Positions 16,471 through 26,592 of a stretch of 64,000 nucleotides of DNA are shown here, piece after piece (the stretch's first letter is position 1; every line of letters starts with the position of its first letter). The notes under the pieces were generated by a model. The model was not told the DNA's origin. It ran no database searches and was given only the letters and a program-made list of their open reading frames with translations. The stretch spans positions 310,001-374,000 of the forward strand of contig CAWABU010000006.1 in NCBI GenBank assembly GCA_963780345.1, given 5' to 3'. This stretch comes from PALSA-693 sp963780345 (GTDB taxonomy: Bacteria; Actinomycetota; Acidimicrobiia; Acidimicrobiales; Palsa-688). The position numbers were made by a program, and so were the translations under genes.

Positions 16471-17411
16471 TAGGGCCGGTATCGGGCGAGGAGCCGCCCG
16501 GCGGCCGCCGAGACCAGCGTGCCGTCGCCCTCGACCACTCGGGCGTGCGGTCCGGCCCGCAGCAGGAGACGTTCGAGCCAGGCTCGCTGGCTGGAACGCA
16601 GAGCGACCCGGATGACGGTGGGAGCCACGAGTTCGACGCTCTCGTGCGGGTAGGTCTCGGCCACCCAGTGGGCGGGCGGATCCAGGTCGAGCACCACCAG
16701 CGGATCTTCGGGGCTGGGGTGGTAGAGGGCGGCCGGACCGGGGGACGCGCCCGCCGGGAGGTCGAAAGTGGCGGCCAGGATCTCGGCCCGGCTGATGCGG
16801 TCGACCCGGAACAGCCGCTCGCCGGTGGCGCGCTCGCACCAGCCGGATAAATACCACTGGCCGCTGGCATTGAAGACCCGCCAGGGCTGGACCACCCGGA
16901 TGCTGTGGCCGTCCCGGCCAAAGGAGTAGTAATCCAGCTCGACTTTCCGGTGAGTATCCACGGCCTGCCGCACGGTGCCCAGGACGGCCGGCGTCACCCG
17001 GGCCAGCTCGACGTCCAGGCCGTCGTCGGCCCCGATCCCGAGCACGTCCTCCAGCTTGGCCAGGGCGGTGGCGAGCGGCCCGTCCGGGTCGGCACCCGGC
17101 AGGCCGAGCAGGGCGGACCCCGCGGAGACCAGGGCCAGGCCCTCCTGGGGATTGAGCCGCAGCGGGCGGCGGAAGTAATCCGCCATCCGGATCCAGACCC
17201 GCCCATCGTCGACGTCCACATCGATCAGCACGTCGGGGGTGAAGGGATGGACACCGCAGAGGAAGAGCAGCCCCAGATCATCCAGGAGCTCCGTCTCCTC
17301 CACCTCGAAGCGGCGGCACACCTCGGCCACCTCGGGCCCGTCGTGGGCCGCCACCCACGGGACGATGGCGAGCAGCCGGCCCAGGCGGTCCTCGGCTGAC
17401 GGCTTAGCCAC
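16470..17411 (-). CDS. pafC: WYL-domain transcriptional regulator PafC
   Basis: This 313-residue protein begins with a divergent helix-turn-helix-like region (residues 1-60). It then carries a WYL domain (VELDYYSFGRDGHSIRVVQP, then WYLSGWCERATGERLFRVDR) and a WCX C-terminal domain. PafB and PafC act together in mycobacteria as an activator of the DNA-damage response, sensing single-stranded DNA through WYL. The gene overlaps pafB by eight bases and lepB by one, so translation is coupled. Assignment rests on domain layout and synteny with pafA-pafB. Confidence 0.88.
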   Translation of the reverse strand: MAKPSAEDRLGRLLAIVPWVAAHDGPEVAEVCRRFEVEETELLDDLGLLFLCGVHPFTPDVLIDVDVDDGRVWIRMADYFRRPLRLNPQEGLALVSAGSALLGLPGADPDGPLATALAKLEDVLGIGADDGLDVELARVTPAVLGTVRQAVDTHRKVELDYYSFGRDGHSIRVVQPWRVFNASGQWYLSGWCERATGERLFRVDRISRAEILAATFDLPAGASPGPAALYHPSPEDPLVVLDLDPPAHWVAETYPHESVELVAPTVIRVALRSSQRAWLERLLLRAGPHARVVEGDGTLVSAAAGRLLARYRP

Positions 17412-18606
17412 GGGGGGACGGCGTCCGGGGCGGCGTCGGGGCCGGCGTGGGGCCTGGCGACAGGGCCGACGTGGAGCCCGGCGGCGGGGCCGACGTGCTG
17501 GCCGGCGTCGGGGCCGGCGTGGTGTCCGGCGTCGGGGCCGAGGTCGTGGCCGGCGGCGGGGCCGGCGGAAGGGGTGCGGCGCCGGCCGGTCCTTCGCTCC
17601 GGCCGTCGGAGCCCTCGGAGGCAGCCGGTTCGGACAACCGGGTCAGCCACTCGACCATGCCGTCCCGCAAAGCCGGTGGGCCCAGGATCTCGGCATGATC
17701 GAGGAAGCCCAGAACGAAGGACCGGAACGCCGCGACGTCGGTCAGGCCCACCGAGAACACGACCGAGCCGTCGCCGCGCCGGCTCGAGATGGCGTCTGGC
17801 CCCAGGGCGTCCACCGCCCACTGCACCTGATCGACGTCCACGAGCAGCTCGGCCACGACCTCTTCTTCGTCGCCGATCCGCCAGGCGGGCGGCGGTCCGG
17901 CCGCGCCCAGAGTCGGCCGGGCGAAGGCGCCCGGCGGGCCCTCGACCGTCAGGGGCCCGGCGATCCGGTCGAGCCGGAAGAGACGCTCCTCGCCCCGGGT
18001 GTGGTCAAGACCGGCCAGATACCACTGGCCGCGCCGGAAGGAGAGGCGCCAGGGGTCCACCACCCGGGCCTCCTGCCGGTACGTAAACCGGACCCGGCGG
18101 CGGGCCGCAATGGCCCCGAACGCAATGGCGACCATGTCCCCGCCCGGCAGTGCCGCCAACCCGGCCGGTCCGGTGTCGCCGCTCGGCCCGGTGTCGCCGC
18201 TCGGCCCGGCGTCGCCGGCCTCGCCGGCCCCCATGGCGGCGCCAGCGAGCTTCCGCAGCGCCCGGACGGAGGCGTTGCGACCCCAGGCCCCGTCGAGCTG
18301 GACCGCCGCCGCCGCCAGGCGCAACGCGGCCAGCTCGTTCTCGTCGAGACCGGGGTCGGGCAACTCGTACTCCTCGCGCGGGATCCGATAACCGACCTCG
18401 TCCGGGTGGGATGGATCAACCGGCTCGGTCGTCAACGGCAGCCCCATCTGCCGCAGAAGGTCCTTGTCGCGTTCGAAGTTGCGCCGGAAGGCCTCGGGAT
18501 CGTCGGAGTAGCCGTCGATGCGCTGATGGATCGCGTGGCGGGTCAGTGGGTGCGGGGTGTCGATCAGCGCCGCAACCAGGTTGACGAGACGCTCCAGGCG
18601 GTCCAT
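17404..18606 (-). CDS. pafB: WYL-domain transcriptional regulator PafB with a Pro/Thr-rich tail
   Basis: This 400-residue protein has an N-terminal winged helix (RLERLVNLVAALIDTPHPLT with the following RNFERDKDLLRQMG), a WYL domain (RRVRFTYRQEARVVDPWRL, WYLAGLDHTRGEERLFRLDR) and a WCX domain. From about residue 345 the protein becomes a low-complexity Pro/Ala/Thr/Ser tail encoded by GC-rich repeats. This tail is unusual for PafB (about 330 residues elsewhere). It follows pafA by 19 bases and overlaps pafC by eight. Its role is as partner of PafC in DNA-damage transcription. Confidence 0.88.
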   Translation of the reverse strand: MDRLERLVNLVAALIDTPHPLTRHAIHQRIDGYSDDPEAFRRNFERDKDLLRQMGLPLTTEPVDPSHPDEVGYRIPREEYELPDPGLDENELAALRLAAAAVQLDGAWGRNASVRALRKLAGAAMGAGEAGDAGPSGDTGPSGDTGPAGLAALPGGDMVAIAFGAIAARRRVRFTYRQEARVVDPWRLSFRRGQWYLAGLDHTRGEERLFRLDRIAGPLTVEGPPGAFARPTLGAAGPPPAWRIGDEEEVVAELLVDVDQVQWAVDALGPDAISSRRGDGSVVFSVGLTDVAAFRSFVLGFLDHAEILGPPALRDGMVEWLTRLSEPAASEGSDGRSEGPAGAAPLPPAPPPATTSAPTPDTTPAPTPASTSAPPPGSTSALSPGPTPAPTPPRTPSPRG

Positions 18607-18625
18607 GGCCAGGTCTTGGTGGCCT

Positions 18626-19984
18626 CTAAAGCGAGGCGATCAGCTTCTCGACCCGCTCGTCGCGCGACTTGAACGGGTCCTTGCAGAGCACCGTCCGCTG
18701 GGCCTGGTCGTTGAGCTTCAGGTGGACCCAGTCCACGGTGAAGTCCCGTCGTCGCTCCTTGGCCCGGCGAATGAACTCCCCCCGCAGCTTGGCCCGGGTC
18801 GTCTGAGGCGGTTGGTCGACCGCAGTCTCGATGTCCTCGTCCCGGCAGGTGCGCTCGACCAGGCCGCGCGCCTGCATCTTGTAGAACAGCCCCCGTTCCC
18901 GGCTGACGTCGTGGTACTGCAGGTCGATCAGCGCCACCTTCGGGTGGGTCAGGGGCACCCCATCCCGCTGCCGGTAGTGCTCAATCAGGCGATGCTTGAT
19001 CACCCAGTCGCACTCCCGGTCGAGGGACCAGGGATCGCTCTCCAGCCCCTTCAGACAGTGCTCCCACATCATCAGGGCCTGATCCTCCAGCGGCGAGAGG
19101 CCGTGGGTCTCCTGGTAGCGGCGGGCCCGGTTGAAGTACTCGCCCTGGATGTCGAGGGCGCTCGCCTCCCGCCCGTTGGCCAGTCGCACCCGGCGCCGGA
19201 GGGTGGTGTCGTGGCTGATCTCCCGGATGGCCCGGATCGGGTTTTCCAGCGTCATGTCGCGGAGGACCACCCCCGGGTCTTCGAGCATCCGCAGCAGGAT
19301 GCTCGTCGCCCCGACCTTCAGGAAGGTGGCGTACTCGCTCATGTTGGAGTCGCCGACGATGACGTGCAGGCGACGGAAGCGCTCGGCGTCGGCGTGCGGC
19401 TCGTCGCGGGTGTTGATGATGGGACGGCTGCGGGTCGTCGCCGACGACACCCCTTCCCAGATGTGCTCGGCCCGCTGGCTGATGCAGTACATCGCCCCCC
19501 TGGCCGTCTGGAGCACCTTGCCGGACCCGGCGTAGATCTGCCGGGAGACCAGGAACGGGATCAGTACTTCGGCGTAGTGGCCGAAGTCGTCCCGCCGGCT
19601 GGTCAGATAGTTCTCGTGGCAGCCGTAGGAGTTGCCGGCCGAGTCAGTGTTGTTTTTGAAAAGGAAGACCACGCCGCGGATCCCCTCTTCTCGCAGCCGG
19701 GCCTCCGCCGAGTTGACCAGGTGTTCGAGGATTCGCTCCCCGGCCTTGTCATGCACCACCAGGTCGCTGATGGAATCGCACTCGGGCGTGGCGTACTCCG
19801 GGTGGCTGCCCACATCAAGGTAGAGGCGGGCCCCGTTCTCGAGGAAGACGTTCGACGAACGCCCCCAGCTCACCACCCGCCGGAACAGGTAGCGGGCCAC
19901 CTCATCCGGGCTCAGCCGGCGCTGACCGCGCAGCGTGCAGGTCACGCCGTACTCGTTTTCGAGCCCGAAGATGCGCCGGTCCAT
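18626..19984 (-). CDS. pafA: Pup--protein ligase PafA
   Basis: This 452-residue member of the glutamine-synthetase-like Pup ligase family joins the C-terminal Glu of Pup to substrate lysines with ATP. The N-terminal IFGLENEYGVTC has the nucleotide/metal-binding Glu, and HPEYATPECDS is the shared PafA/Dop motif. Further motifs are KNNTDSAGNSYGCHENY and RRLHVIVGDSNMSEYATFLK. It lacks the Dop loop between the first strands, which separates it from the dop gene at 24701. PafA heads the pafA-pafB-pafC run. The ATG at 19984 gives the normal family N terminus. Confidence 0.95.
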   Translation of the reverse strand: MDRRIFGLENEYGVTCTLRGQRRLSPDEVARYLFRRVVSWGRSSNVFLENGARLYLDVGSHPEYATPECDSISDLVVHDKAGERILEHLVNSAEARLREEGIRGVVFLFKNNTDSAGNSYGCHENYLTSRRDDFGHYAEVLIPFLVSRQIYAGSGKVLQTARGAMYCISQRAEHIWEGVSSATTRSRPIINTRDEPHADAERFRRLHVIVGDSNMSEYATFLKVGATSILLRMLEDPGVVLRDMTLENPIRAIREISHDTTLRRRVRLANGREASALDIQGEYFNRARRYQETHGLSPLEDQALMMWEHCLKGLESDPWSLDRECDWVIKHRLIEHYRQRDGVPLTHPKVALIDLQYHDVSRERGLFYKMQARGLVERTCRDEDIETAVDQPPQTTRAKLRGEFIRRAKERRRDFTVDWVHLKLNDQAQRTVLCKDPFKSRDERVEKLIASL

Positions 19985-20082
19985 GTCTGAGGCGCACGCT
20001 ACCTGCTTCCGGGTGCAACCAGGGGGTGATTGCTGTGGACCGGACCGAGGGAAGCGGCCACAGCCGCTAGCCTGCGTCGTTG

Positions 20083-20460
20083 ATGACCGCGACCTCGCGG
20101 CGGGGCGACTACAGCCCGATGGTGCATTTGCGCACCGTTCCTGACGTGTTCCACGCCCGGGTCATCGCCGCCCGCCTCGGCGCCGACGGCATCCTGACCG
20201 AGCTGCGCGGCGCCGTCGGCGGCCCGTATCCCATCGGGACGGTATCGGTGTGGGTCACGCCGGACGACGAGGAGATCGCCTGTGAGCTGCTGCTCGCCGA
20301 TGAGCTGGAGGCCGCCTTCGAAGAGGTGCCGGAAGGATGGGCCGTCCCGGTGGGAAGCCGGCGGACGATCATCTTCGGCTGGACGGCTCGCAGGGTTCTC
20401 GCCGCGGCAGCCCTGCTCGTGATGATCGGGGCGATCATGGCCGGCCGCCTGCTGCCCTGA
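20083..20460 (+). CDS. Small signal-transducing-type protein with C-terminal membrane anchor
   Basis: This 125-residue protein has an N-terminal alpha/beta segment: LRTVPDVFHARVIAARLGAD, a GP-x-P turn, then VSVWVTPDDEEIACELLL. It resembles DUF2007 domains, which are small predicted signalling modules. A C-terminal hydrophobic helix (AAAALLVMIGAIMAGRLL) would anchor it in the membrane. The ATG at 20083 is preferred over the TTG at 20080. It is divergent from pafA and 66 bases before acs. The role is unknown. Confidence 0.6.
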   Translation: MTATSRRGDYSPMVHLRTVPDVFHARVIAARLGADGILTELRGAVGGPYPIGTVSVWVTPDDEEIACELLLADELEAAFEEVPEGWAVPVGSRRTIIFGWTARRVLAAAALLVMIGAIMAGRLLP

Positions 20461-20493
20461 GCGCTCCCCCGGTGGCACTGCTCCGCCCTCGGG

Positions 20494-20526
20494 CATAATC
20501 GACGCGTCTCAAGTAAAGGTGGAGGA
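20494..20526 (+). promoter_or_regulatory. Possible -10 box and strong ribosome-binding site for acs
   Basis: CATAAT at 20494-20499 is a good -10 hexamer, although no clear -35 lies 16-18 bases upstream. AAAGGTGGAGGA directly before the ATG at 20527 is a strong Shine-Dalgarno and fixes the start. Confidence 0.45.
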
Positions 20527-22647
<2,121 letters not shown>

Positions 22648-22750
22648 GCCGGGCCGGGCCCGCTGGAGAGGCCGGCGCCCCTGGGCCCCGGCCGCCGGGG
22701 GGCCCGGTGGGGCCGGCCCGAGTTCCCGCCCGGTTTTGTGTTGTAAAAGG

Positions 22751-22795
22751 CGCGTAGTACGCGATAGATATATCAAAAAGCCATCAGAGCATGGC
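22751..22795 (-). terminator. AT-rich hairpins after prcA, likely terminator
   Basis: Reading the minus strand past prcA, GCCAT-gctctg-ATGGC (22795-22780) is followed at once by TTTTT (22779-22775). A second inverted repeat, CGCGTA-C-TACGCG (22763-22751), is followed by CCTTTTA. The region is markedly AT-richer than its surroundings. The acs side (plus) has only a GC-rich hairpin near 22690-22710 without a T-run. Confidence 0.5.
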
Positions 22796-22855
22796 GTTAG
22801 GGCACGGGGATCCGGCCCTCGCTGCCCCAACCGGGTTCCCCGGGCCGAGCCGGAC

Positions 22856-23590
22856 TCAGCCCGCCGGCTCCGCTCCCCCGTCGTCGGCCGGCTCGGCCGG
22901 TTCGGTCGGCGGCCGGTCGAGGGCGGTGGCCACCTCGACGTCGGCCAGCCGCTGAAAGGCCCGGCGGCTGTTGGCGCGAACCAAGACCGCTACCTCCAGG
23001 TCGTGCGCGACCGGCGTCCGGTCCGGCCCGGCCAGGGCGGTGGCCGCGTTCCACAGCGCCTCGGAGAGGTCCCAGTCGCTTTGGACGGCGGCCGCGAGAC
23101 GGCCGGCGATCACGTCCGCCTCGCCGCCGAGCACGGTGTAGCGGTCCTCGTCTACCACCGAACCGTCGTACAGGATGTGGAACAGCTGGTCCCCGTCCGG
23201 TGACGTCCCGACCTCCGCGACCAGGATCTCCACCTCGAGCGGCTTCATCTCGTGGGTGAAGACGTTGCCCATGTACTGGGCGTACAGATTGGCCAGCGAG
23301 CGGGCGTCCACGTCCTCCCGGCTGAACTGATAGCCCTTGAGGTCGGCGTACTGCACGCCGGATCGGCGCAGCGAGTCGAACTCGTTGTAGCGGCCGACGC
23401 CGGCGAACGCGATGCGGTCGTAGATCTCGCTGACCTTGTGGAGCGACTTGGACTGGTTCTCGGCGCAGATCAGGATCCCGCCCGCGTAGACGATGGCGAC
23501 GAGCGGCCGGCCCCGGGCGATGTTTTTCCGGGCGAAGTCGGCCTTGTCCTTCATGAACTGCTCGGGCGCTACATAGAAGGGCATGGTCAT
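22856..23590 (-). CDS. prcA: 20S proteasome alpha subunit
   Basis: This 244-residue alpha subunit of the bacterial 20S core forms the outer rings that gate substrate entry and dock Mpa. The N terminus MTMPFYVAPEQFMKDKADFA is the usual gating segment, and GILICAENQSKSLHKVSEI and IAFAGVGRYNEFDSLR are family signatures. It lacks a catalytic N-terminal Thr, as expected. The C terminus is Pro/Glu-rich and probably flexible. It overlaps prcB by four bases, and the pair are translated together. Confidence 0.95.
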   Translation of the reverse strand: MTMPFYVAPEQFMKDKADFARKNIARGRPLVAIVYAGGILICAENQSKSLHKVSEIYDRIAFAGVGRYNEFDSLRRSGVQYADLKGYQFSREDVDARSLANLYAQYMGNVFTHEMKPLEVEILVAEVGTSPDGDQLFHILYDGSVVDEDRYTVLGGEADVIAGRLAAAVQSDWDLSEALWNAATALAGPDRTPVAHDLEVAVLVRANSRRAFQRLADVEVATALDRPPTEPAEPADDGGAEPAG

Positions 23591-24390
23591 GGCTGTTCCC
23601 CCCCGACGAGCGGCACCACCGCCGCGAATCGCTCCGCCACCTCGGCTTCGTCGGCCCGCTCGAAGCCGGCCGCGGTGATGGTCGCCACGGTCGGATAGAT
23701 GCCGCGCACGGCGTCCGGTCCCCCGGTCGCCGAGTCCTCGTCGGCGGCCTGCCAGAGGGCCAGCACGGCCAGGGCGATGGCGTCCGCCCGGGAGAGGTCG
23801 GGTTTCCAGCCCAGCTTGATGGTGGTGCGGGCGTCGCGCCCACCCGAGCCGTCGGCGTGGAAGTCGGTCTCCTCGTACCGACCGCCCGTCGGGTCGTAGG
23901 TATAGATACGGCCCACGCCCCGCCGCACGTCGAAGCCGGCGAACAAGGGGACCACCACGAAGCCCTGCAGGGCCATGGCCAGGTTGGAGCGCACCATCTG
24001 TGACAGCTGGTTGGCCTTGCCCTCCAGGCTGATCGGCGCGCCCTCGACCTTCTCGTAGTGTTCGAGCTGCAGCTGGAACAGCCGCACCATCTCCATGGCC
24101 GGCCCCGCCGCGCCTGCGATGGCCACCCCGCTGTGGCGGTCCGCCGGGTGCACTTTTTCCATGGAGCGGTGGGCAATAGACGAGCCGGCGGTGGCCCGGC
24201 GGTCGCCCACCATCACGACTCCGTCGTGGTAACGGATGGCCGCGATGGTCGTTCCGTGGGTGGTCTGGAAGGGCGCCGTCGAACCCGGACCCGTGACGAG
24301 GGGAGCAAAGGGATCCAGGCCGACCCGGCGCAGGACTTCGGTGAAGTTCGGTCCCGGCTCGTCCTCGGGGCGAAACATCGGAAGGCTCAT
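23587..24390 (-). CDS. prcB: 20S proteasome beta subunit
   Basis: This is the catalytic beta subunit, 267 residues from the ATG at 24390 (an upstream GTG-type start at 24423 would only add 11 residues). A propeptide of about 46 residues ends at HG, and the mature enzyme would begin with the nucleophile Thr of TTIAAIRYHDG. GDRRATAGSSIAHR and GAAGPAMEMVRLFQLQLEHY are family motifs. Mature PrcB forms the inner proteolytic rings. It lies between pup (upstream) and prcA (downstream, overlapping), as in other actinobacteria. Confidence 0.95.
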   Translation of the reverse strand: MSLPMFRPEDEPGPNFTEVLRRVGLDPFAPLVTGPGSTAPFQTTHGTTIAAIRYHDGVVMVGDRRATAGSSIAHRSMEKVHPADRHSGVAIAGAAGPAMEMVRLFQLQLEHYEKVEGAPISLEGKANQLSQMVRSNLAMALQGFVVVPLFAGFDVRRGVGRIYTYDPTGGRYEETDFHADGSGGRDARTTIKLGWKPDLSRADAIALAVLALWQAADEDSATGGPDAVRGIYPTVATITAAGFERADEAEVAERFAAVVPLVGGEQP

Positions 24391-24480
24391 AGGGTCAGGC
24401 ACCCTACCCGCGCCCGGCGACAACCGTCGCCAGCCACGGGGGCGTGGTTACCACCCCGGCGCTCGACCTACCTATCGGGG

Positions 24481-24678
24481 CTATTCGCCGCCTTTCTGTA
24501 CGTAGGAGCGGACGAACTCCTCGGCGTTCTCCTCGAGTACCTCATCGATTTCGTCCAGCAGGTCGTCCAGCTCAGCTTTGAGCTCCTCGCCCTTCTTGCT
24601 GGACGCGGGAACTTCCTCGATGGTTTCCTCTTCGGTCCGGGCAGGCGCCGGCTTCTTGATCTGCTCGCGTTCTGGCAT
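24481..24678 (-). CDS. pup: Prokaryotic ubiquitin-like protein Pup
   Basis: This 65-residue Pup has a disordered N terminus, then the Mpa-binding helix (ELKAELDDLLDEIDEVLEEN) and the conserved end FVRSYVQKGGE. Because it ends in Glu rather than Gln, it can be used by PafA directly, without deamidation by Dop. Pup marks proteins for degradation by Mpa and the PrcA/PrcB core. It lies 22 bases after dop and upstream of prcB, forming dop-pup-prcB-prcA. Confidence 0.97.
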   Translation of the reverse strand: MPEREQIKKPAPARTEEETIEEVPASSKKGEELKAELDDLLDEIDEVLEENAEEFVRSYVQKGGE

Positions 24679-24700
24679 TGCGAATGTCTCTTTCCTTCCC

Positions 24701-26200
24701 CTACGAGCCCAGTCGTTCCAGCAGCTCGGCAGGGCTCGACACGCTATTCAGCAGTTCTTCGACGTGGTCTTTGGTTCCTCTGAGCGGTTCCATCATGGGG
24801 ACGCGCCGGAGCGGATCTCCGCCGAGATCGAACACCAGCGAGTCCCAGTTGGCCGCCGCGATCGACGAGGACCACCGCTGCAGGCACTTGCCCCGGAAGT
24901 AGGCGCGGGTCGTTTCCGGTGGTTCGCTCACCGCCCTGGTGACCGACTCGGGTTCGAGCAGCCGTTCCGTCCCGACCCGGGCGTGCAGCGAACGCTCGGG
25001 GGACACATCGTGGTATTGAAGATCCATGGCGGCCAGCTTGTGGTCGTGCCAGCTCAGCCCGTGGCGCTCCCGGTAGCCGTTGATGATCCGGTATTTGGCT
25101 ACCCAGTCCAGCTGCTTGGCCAACGTCATGGGATCGGACTCCAGCGCCGTGAGCACATCCTCCCAGCGGCGCAGGATCTCCCGGCCGATCTCAGCGCCGC
25201 CAACGGCGTCCAGGCCTCGCTCCTCGGCGTACTTGCGGGCCAGGTCCAGGTGCTCCCACTGGAGCTCGAGGGCGGTCATGGTGCGGCCGTCGGCGAGGTC
25301 GAGGGGCCGGGTCAGGGCCAGGTCATAGGACACCCGGCGCATGGCACTGACCGGGGCGTGCAGGGTGAACTCGCGGCTGGCCCGACCGAACCAGTCATCC
25401 TCGATCATCGCCAGGACCAGAGAGGTGGTACCCACCTTCAGGAAGTTGGCGACTTCGGACATGTTGGCGTCGCCGACGATCACGTGCAGGCGACGGTATT
25501 TCTGGGAGTCGCAGTGCGGTTCGTCCCGGGTGTTGACGATGGGCCTCTTCAGGGTGGTTTCGAGGCCGACCTCCTCCTCGAAGAAGTCGGCCCGCTGGGT
25601 CAGCTGGTAGTGGATTTCCTCGCCGCCCTGCGACGACGCCTCACAACCGACCTTGCCGGCACCGGTGTAGATCTGCCTGGAGACGAAGTGCGGCATCACG
25701 TGGTTGACGATGCGGGCAAACGGGACTGATCGGTCCATCAGGTAGTTTTCGTGGGCCCCGTACGAGTTGCCCTTGCCGTCGGAGTTGTTCTTGAGCACGA
25801 GCAGGTTCTGCCCGGGCGGGAGAATCCGGGCCGCGGCGGCGACCGACCGGGCGAGGATCAACTCGCCGGCCTTGTCGTAGCGGATGGCGTCAAGGGCGTT
25901 GGCGCACTCGGGGGTGGAGTACTCAGGGTGGGCGTGGTCGACGTAGTAGCGGGCACCGTTGGTGAGGACGGCGTTGACCAGGTGGGTCTCCACCTCCGGC
26001 GGCATCGATCCCTCCCGGGCGAAGCCGCGGGCGTCCCGACCTGGGGTTTCGTCCTCGAAGTCCCACTCCACCTTGCGGCTCAGCTCGGCCACGTAGGCGT
26101 TGATCAGCGTCGACGAGGCCGCGATCGGGTTGGGATCGGCAGCCCCACGGATGATGATCCCGTACTCGGTTTCCATCCCGAGCACTTTGACGATGGCCAC
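24701..26200 (-). CDS. dop: Depupylase/deamidase Dop
   Basis: This 499-residue paralogue of PafA removes Pup from substrates and, where Pup ends in Gln, deamidates it. The N-terminal GMETEYGIIIRG holds the metal-binding Glu. The region after it (AELSRKVEWDFEDETPGRDA) is the insertion known as the Dop loop, absent from PafA. HPEYSTPECANAL, KNNSDGKGNSYGAHENYL and the RRLHVIVGDANMSEVANFLK stretch complete the fold. Since Pup here already ends in Glu, its main task should be depupylation. It starts 392 bases after the mpa stop. Confidence 0.95.
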   Translation of the reverse strand: MAIVKVLGMETEYGIIIRGAADPNPIAASSTLINAYVAELSRKVEWDFEDETPGRDARGFAREGSMPPEVETHLVNAVLTNGARYYVDHAHPEYSTPECANALDAIRYDKAGELILARSVAAAARILPPGQNLLVLKNNSDGKGNSYGAHENYLMDRSVPFARIVNHVMPHFVSRQIYTGAGKVGCEASSQGGEEIHYQLTQRADFFEEEVGLETTLKRPIVNTRDEPHCDSQKYRRLHVIVGDANMSEVANFLKVGTTSLVLAMIEDDWFGRASREFTLHAPVSAMRRVSYDLALTRPLDLADGRTMTALELQWEHLDLARKYAEERGLDAVGGAEIGREILRRWEDVLTALESDPMTLAKQLDWVAKYRIINGYRERHGLSWHDHKLAAMDLQYHDVSPERSLHARVGTERLLEPESVTRAVSEPPETTRAYFRGKCLQRWSSSIAAANWDSLVFDLGGDPLRRVPMMEPLRGTKDHVEELLNSVSSPAELLERLGS

Positions 26201-26592
26201 GCGCTGACGTTATCCCCCCCGGAGCCCCTTGCGGGGGAGACTAAGCCGTTTGGTTTCTACCGGCGGAAGCGCGACCGGTCCGCCGGAGCGGCGCTCCGAA
26301 CAGCCCGTGTGCGGTTCTCCCAGCCCACAGCGGTGCCCCGGAGCCCTCCGAGGTCAACCAGCGCGCTCGGGGATGCCGACCCGACGACCTGCTGGCGCCG
26401 CCCGGTGCCCTCGCGACTCTGGACGCCACCGGCGACTTTGGACGTCCAGAGTACATGAGATATACATCAGACGCCCAAAATGGCCGAACTTACCCAAGTT
26501 CGAGCCGCACCTCCGACCGACCGGGTAGGTACAGCGCGAGAGGGCGGCCGCCGGGCCCCGTGGCGCCGGGAGCCCGAACCGCAGCCAGGCGT
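26201..26592. other. 392-base gap between mpa and dop with two inverted repeats
   Basis: No gene is convincing here. ACTCTGGACG (26416-26425) pairs with CGTCCAGAGT (26443-26452) across 17 bases, and CGAACTT (26485-26491) pairs with AAGTTCG (26496-26502). On the minus strand the second hairpin is followed by GCCATTTT, so it may help end mpa transcription. The first could be an operator or leader hairpin for dop-pup-prcB-prcA. The interval 26440-26500 is noticeably AT-rich. Confidence 0.5.
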
